Below, one piece after another: positions 5,524-7,634 of a stretch of DNA of 7,634 bases; position 1 is the stretch's first letter, and the number at the start of each line of letters is the position of its first letter. Source of the stretch: Methanoregulaceae archaeon (lineage in GTDB: Archaea > Halobacteriota > Methanomicrobia > Methanomicrobiales > Methanospirillaceae); contig JACTVF010000108.1 in NCBI GenBank assembly GCA_019695435.1, positions 1 through 7,634 on the forward strand, read 5' to 3'. The notes beneath the pieces were generated by a model. That model worked only from the letters and a program-made list of their open reading frames with translations. It was not told where the DNA came from and made no database searches. The translations under genes and the position numbers were made by a program.

Positions 5524-6962
5524 CGCACGAATAAGAAGTTTTTGAATTGCCAGACATCGGTCCGGTCATAGTCATTCTCCGGGTTCTCTTTGAAATAGAC
5601 CGTCCGGTTTTTGAGTGGCGTCCAGTCGGCAGGCCCGGACCAGAATTCCCCAAGGTAGGGCTTTGCAATATTTAAGACAAATTCATGGGGCAGGTCATCG
5701 GGCAGGCAGAATCCCTTTTTCGGGTTCTCGATCATCCACATCACCGCAGAGACGACCCCGAGCGCGACCTGGATCGTGGTCGCGTTCTGGCCCGGCGCAA
5801 GTTTCCGCGCATCCTCAATGGGAAGGATGCTCCCCGTCCACCAGGAGTTGTACGGGTGGCCCATCAGGAGCGCGCCAAGGATATCCGAACCGCTTGAGAT
5901 CTCCCGGTCGTTCATGATCCGGATCTTGGGCTGGAGCTCATAGTTCCTGCCCCGTAGTTCGTGGAGCGATGCGATCGTTGCGTCGCAGGGCATGTACGCA
6001 TAATTCACGGTCGGCCGGTAGATCGCCGTGTTGTCGCGCCAGACCGTCCACCGGTCGGAGATGCCGAATGCCTCGCCATGCCGGATCACCATGCCGACTA
6101 TCTCCTGGTGGGGTACCCATGACCTGACCCATGTGTTGATCCCCATGTAGGGGAGCATGATCGCGTTCTTGGGGCCCGCGGGGGGTACATGGGCATGGGG
6201 GGGCAGTTCCTTCTCATGGGTGCCCCAGCCGATCTCTGCCGGGGCGGTACCCTCTTCGAGCAAACCTTCGATGCACCAGGTCCCGACAAACTCGTCCACC
6301 TTCTTTGGTGACCGGGATATCTGGGTGTCGCGCTCGGAGCAGTGTATGACCTTGATCCCGACCTCCATTGCGAGCTCGTTGAACTTCTGCTCCTCAATGA
6401 GGCGCTTGAACCGGGCGGGGTCCTGTGCGATCCCGTCTTCTATCATTTTATGGGCGATATCCACAAGGCCCTGCTTGGTCATGTGCGAGATAAGGCCCGG
6501 GTTTGCACCGTGGTCGACCACACAGGTGGTACTGTTCTTCCAGTCACGGGTGAGCTCCCGCAGTTTCATCTGCCGGTAGTACAGGGACTTCTCATAGGGG
6601 CTTGCAGTATAACGCTCACCGAGCGGGTCCCACGCTTCAACAGACGTATTCACGTACAGCACGTTGTGGTCATGGCACCACTGGACAATCTCGCCGCAGT
6701 CAATATTCCAGGCGAGGTCGACTAAAAGCCCGCCTTCCGCGAGGTTCTCGGACAGGATGGTATTGAGGTTTTCCGGCGTAATCTTCCGTTTCAGAAACCG
6801 GAGACCCCGGGTCGTATACGCTTTGAGATCCTGGGATTTATCCTTAAAATCGACGAGTGTGATATTCTCAAGCGGTATATTGACATGCCGAAGCAGGATG
6901 GGGAGCGTGCATTTGGACACGGCACCATAACCGATAATGAGTACTTTATTTTTAAAGTCCAC
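5520..6962 (-). CDS. hss: Homospermidine synthase, 480 aa
   Basis: Predicted to join two putrescines, or putrescine and spermidine, by NAD-dependent aminobutyl transfer, giving sym-homospermidine and ammonia. The N-terminal Rossmann fold opens with VLIIGYGAVSK (7-17). Family motifs follow: WNIDCGEIVQWC (85-96), YVNTSVEAWDP (103-113), DHGANPGLISHM (150-161), TWCIEG (228-233), GWGTHEKELP (245-254), NTWVRSWVP (276-284), YRPTVNYAYMPCDA (315-328), SGSDILGALLMGH (357-369) and NSWWTGS (372-378). Length and motifs match the bacterial-type enzyme (Blastochloris viridis, about 477 aa), not the deoxyhypusine-synthase-like type. W229 and E237 appear to coincide with active-site residues I recall for that enzyme. 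Translation starts at GTG (6960-6962), six bases after GGGAGGG. It is the first gene of the operon with the decarboxylase, transcribed divergently from the pscS operon. A bacterial-type enzyme in an archaeon suggests old transfer. Confidence 0.92.
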   Translation of the reverse strand: MDFKNKVLIIGYGAVSKCTLPILLRHVNIPLENITLVDFKDKSQDLKAYTTRGLRFLKRKITPENLNTILSENLAEGGLLVDLAWNIDCGEIVQWCHDHNVLYVNTSVEAWDPLGERYTASPYEKSLYYRQMKLRELTRDWKNSTTCVVDHGANPGLISHMTKQGLVDIAHKMIEDGIAQDPARFKRLIEEQKFNELAMEVGIKVIHCSERDTQISRSPKKVDEFVGTWCIEGLLEEGTAPAEIGWGTHEKELPPHAHVPPAGPKNAIMLPYMGINTWVRSWVPHQEIVGMVIRHGEAFGISDRWTVWRDNTAIYRPTVNYAYMPCDATIASLHELRGRNYELQPKIRIMNDREISSGSDILGALLMGHPYNSWWTGSILPIEDARKLAPGQNATTIQVALGVVSAVMWMIENPKKGFCLPDDLPHEFVLNIAKPYLGEFWSGPADWTPLKNRTVYFKENPENDYDRTDVWQFKNFLFVR

Positions 6963-6967
6963 CCTAA

Positions 6968-6974
6968 CCCTCCC
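6968..6974 (-). promoter_or_regulatory. Ribosome binding site fixing the GTG start of homospermidine synthase
   Basis: GGGAGGG on the minus strand, with six bases between its last GG and the GTG start. A strong match to the anti-Shine-Dalgarno; it supports the GTG because no ATG lies nearby in frame. Confidence 0.7.
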
Positions 6975-7025
6975 GGGTTTTTAATTTCACTTCTCTCTCC
7001 AGTGTGTATTTTACGCGCTTTTACG

Positions 7026-7036
7026 TTATAAAATAA
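7026..7036. promoter_or_regulatory. TATA element in the divergent 166-bp intergenic region
   Basis: The plus strand reads TTATAAAATAA and the minus strand TTATTTTATAA. Read on the minus strand, transcription would start near 7004 and give a leader of about 40 bases with the GGGAGGG site. Read on the plus strand, the start would be near 7056, about 70 bases before the small gene. The element is nearly symmetrical, so it may serve one or both directions. I favour the homospermidine operon. Confidence 0.5.
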
Positions 7037-7045
7037 TGAGGAAAA

Positions 7046-7072
7046 ACCGGTGTAATGACCGGCCAGCACCGG
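7046..7072. repeat. Inverted repeat CCGGTG-N14-CACCGG with three ACCGG boxes
   Basis: ACCGG occurs at 7046-7050, 7058-7062 and 7068-7072, with starts 12 and 10 bp apart, close to one helical turn. CCGGTG (7047-7052) and CACCGG (7067-7072) form an inverted pair. The cluster lies between the TATA element and the small gene, where a regulator of the divergent pair would bind. On the minus strand it is followed by TTTTTCC, so a terminator-like RNA is another reading. Confidence 0.45.
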
Positions 7073-7118
7073 CAAAAAAAGCGGTTACTTAATTCTTGGG
7101 ATGGTACAATATACCAGC

Positions 7119-7127
7119 AGGTGATCC
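7119..7127 (+). promoter_or_regulatory. Ribosome binding site AGGTGATCC deciding the start of the 60-aa gene
   Basis: Nine bases are identical to the complement of the archaeal 16S rRNA 3' end (GGAGGTGATCC). The GGTG core ends five bases before ATG 7129-7131. This favours that ATG over the in-frame TTG at 7096, which has no such site. Confidence 0.75.
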
Positions 7128-7128
7128 C

Positions 7129-7311
7129 ATGTCAAAACGGGCAGTTGACCTGATCTTTTCCACAACCTTTACGCTCACCGACCTCCGCATGATCCTGCGC
7201 GAGACGGCGCCGACACACGAACTGGACGAGAAACAGCGGGCAGAGGCGGCACGTTTGCTCGAAAACCTCGAACGGCAGGTCGATTCCTTAAAGCAGGAGA
7301 TGCTGAGATGA
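7129..7311 (+). CDS. 60-aa helical protein translationally coupled to pscS; candidate minimal SepCysE-like partner
   Basis: A small acidic/basic protein, MSKRAVDLIFSTTFTLTDLR, then MILRETAPTHELDEKQRAEA, then ARLLENLERQVDSLKQEMLR. It looks all-helical: a hydrophobic N-terminal stretch (6-25), a TAPTHEL turn (27-33), then a long amphipathic helix (34-58) with leucines suited to a coiled coil. No signal peptide and no cysteine. It has an excellent ribosome binding site, and its stop overlaps the pscS start as ATGA, so it should be made together with SepCysS. In class I methanogens the scaffold SepCysE holds SepRS and SepCysS together through a helical N-terminal part. This ORF has the right location and fold to be a reduced version, but I cannot show sequence homology. 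An unrelated coiled-coil partner is the alternative. That the gene is real is likely; the function is a hypothesis. Confidence 0.75.
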   Translation: MSKRAVDLIFSTTFTLTDLRMILRETAPTHELDEKQRAEAARLLENLERQVDSLKQEMLR

Positions 7312-7634
7312 AGTGCGGGAACGGGATCGAGGCCCGGCAGGTAAACGAGCTCTTCATCAACATCGACCCGATCCAAGCCGGGGGACGGCTCACGGGCGAC
7401 GCGATCAAGGCGGTCATCGCGTACGGCGACGGGTATTCTGTCTGCGACAACTGCCGGAAGCCCAACCGGCTCGACTGCATCTCAAAACCGCCTATCGCGG
7501 AGTTCCACAGGGAGGTTGCCGCATGGCTCAACATGGACACAGCCCGGATGATGCCCGGCGCCCGGCGGGGGTTCCAGGCCGTCACCCACACGTACGTGCA
7601 GAAAGGCGACCCGGTCCTCGTAACGTCGCTCTCG
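7308..7634 (+). CDS. pscS: O-phospho-L-seryl-tRNA:Cys-tRNA synthase (SepCysS), N-terminal 109 residues
   Basis: A PLP enzyme that converts phosphoseryl-tRNA(Cys) to cysteinyl-tRNA(Cys), the second step of tRNA-dependent cysteine synthesis in methanogens (the first is SepRS). The window holds 109 codons and the frame is open at the right edge; the full protein is about 380-400 residues. The family N terminus is clear: FINIDPIQAGGRLTGDAIKA (16-35), then YGDGYSVCDNC (39-49), RLDCISKPPIAEF (54-66) and the substrate/PLP-side motif PGARRGFQAVTH (83-94). C46 and C49 of the CDNC motif match the two N-terminal cysteines known to be essential in the Methanocaldococcus enzyme, where they take part in persulfide-based sulfur transfer. 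The PLP lysine and the third cysteine lie beyond the window. The ATG (7308-7310) overlaps the TGA of the 60-aa gene, so translation is probably coupled. Confidence 0.93.
   Translation, partial: MKCGNGIEARQVNELFINIDPIQAGGRLTGDAIKAVIAYGDGYSVCDNCRKPNRLDCISKPPIAEFHREVAAWLNMDTARMMPGARRGFQAVTHTYVQKGDPVLVTSLS

Noticed and set aside
4294..6962. Carboxynorspermidine dehydrogenase/decarboxylase pair (alternative spermidine route)
   Set aside because: The dehydrogenase is too long and has homospermidine synthase motifs (NTWVRSWVP, YRPTVNYAYMPCD), and the decarboxylase has the ODC GPTCD pair.
7107..7114. CAATATAC as a TATA box for the small gene
   Set aside because: It lies only about 20 bases before the ATG, so transcription would start inside the coding region and lose the good ribosome binding site.
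7096..7128. TTG start adding 11 residues to the 60-aa protein
   Set aside because: The added codons run through the ribosome binding site AGGTGATCC, which is placed for the ATG at 7129.

Overview
The window looks like a piece of a methanogen chromosome, most likely from the Methanomicrobiales (a Methanoregula-type genome is my guess; the taxon is inferred). The strongest pointer is the start of pscS (Sep-tRNA:Cys-tRNA synthase) at the right edge, an enzyme almost restricted to methanogens and their relatives. Archaeal TATA boxes, oligo-T terminators right after stop codons, a GGTGATCC-type ribosome binding site, an apparently leaderless gene and an extracellular protein with 14 N-glycosylation sequons fit the same picture.

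Left part (1-2515). The 3' end of a YbjQ/UPF0145 gene on the plus strand (2-298) converges on a decayed minus-strand locus. That locus has a rubrerythrin C-terminal fragment (318-584) joined in frame to a scrap of a uroporphyrinogen-decarboxylase-like (URO-D) methyltransferase tail (541-665). Next comes about 460 bp of AT-rich, repeat-bearing DNA with no convincing gene (666-1129), then an intact DUF362 gene (1130-2050, minus). A second copy of the same URO-D tail, still open, lies at 2313-2504. The two tails share 82 of 100 bases without gaps and sit in direct orientation 1830 bp apart.

Middle (2516-4225, minus). A secreted, C-terminally anchored S41/PDZ peptidase-like protein. It has a TATA box at a distance that predicts a leaderless mRNA, and a T6 tract directly after its stop.

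Right part (4294-7634). A two-gene minus-strand operon encodes homospermidine synthase followed, with an ATGA overlap, by a fold III PLP decarboxylase of the ornithine decarboxylase type. Together these would make putrescine and convert it to sym-homospermidine. Divergent from it, across 166 bp, a 60-residue helical protein and pscS also overlap by ATGA. The small protein is a candidate minimal partner of SepCysS, comparable in role to SepCysE. This is the least described and most checkable idea in the window.

I found no rRNA, tRNA, CRISPR array, transposase or phage gene.
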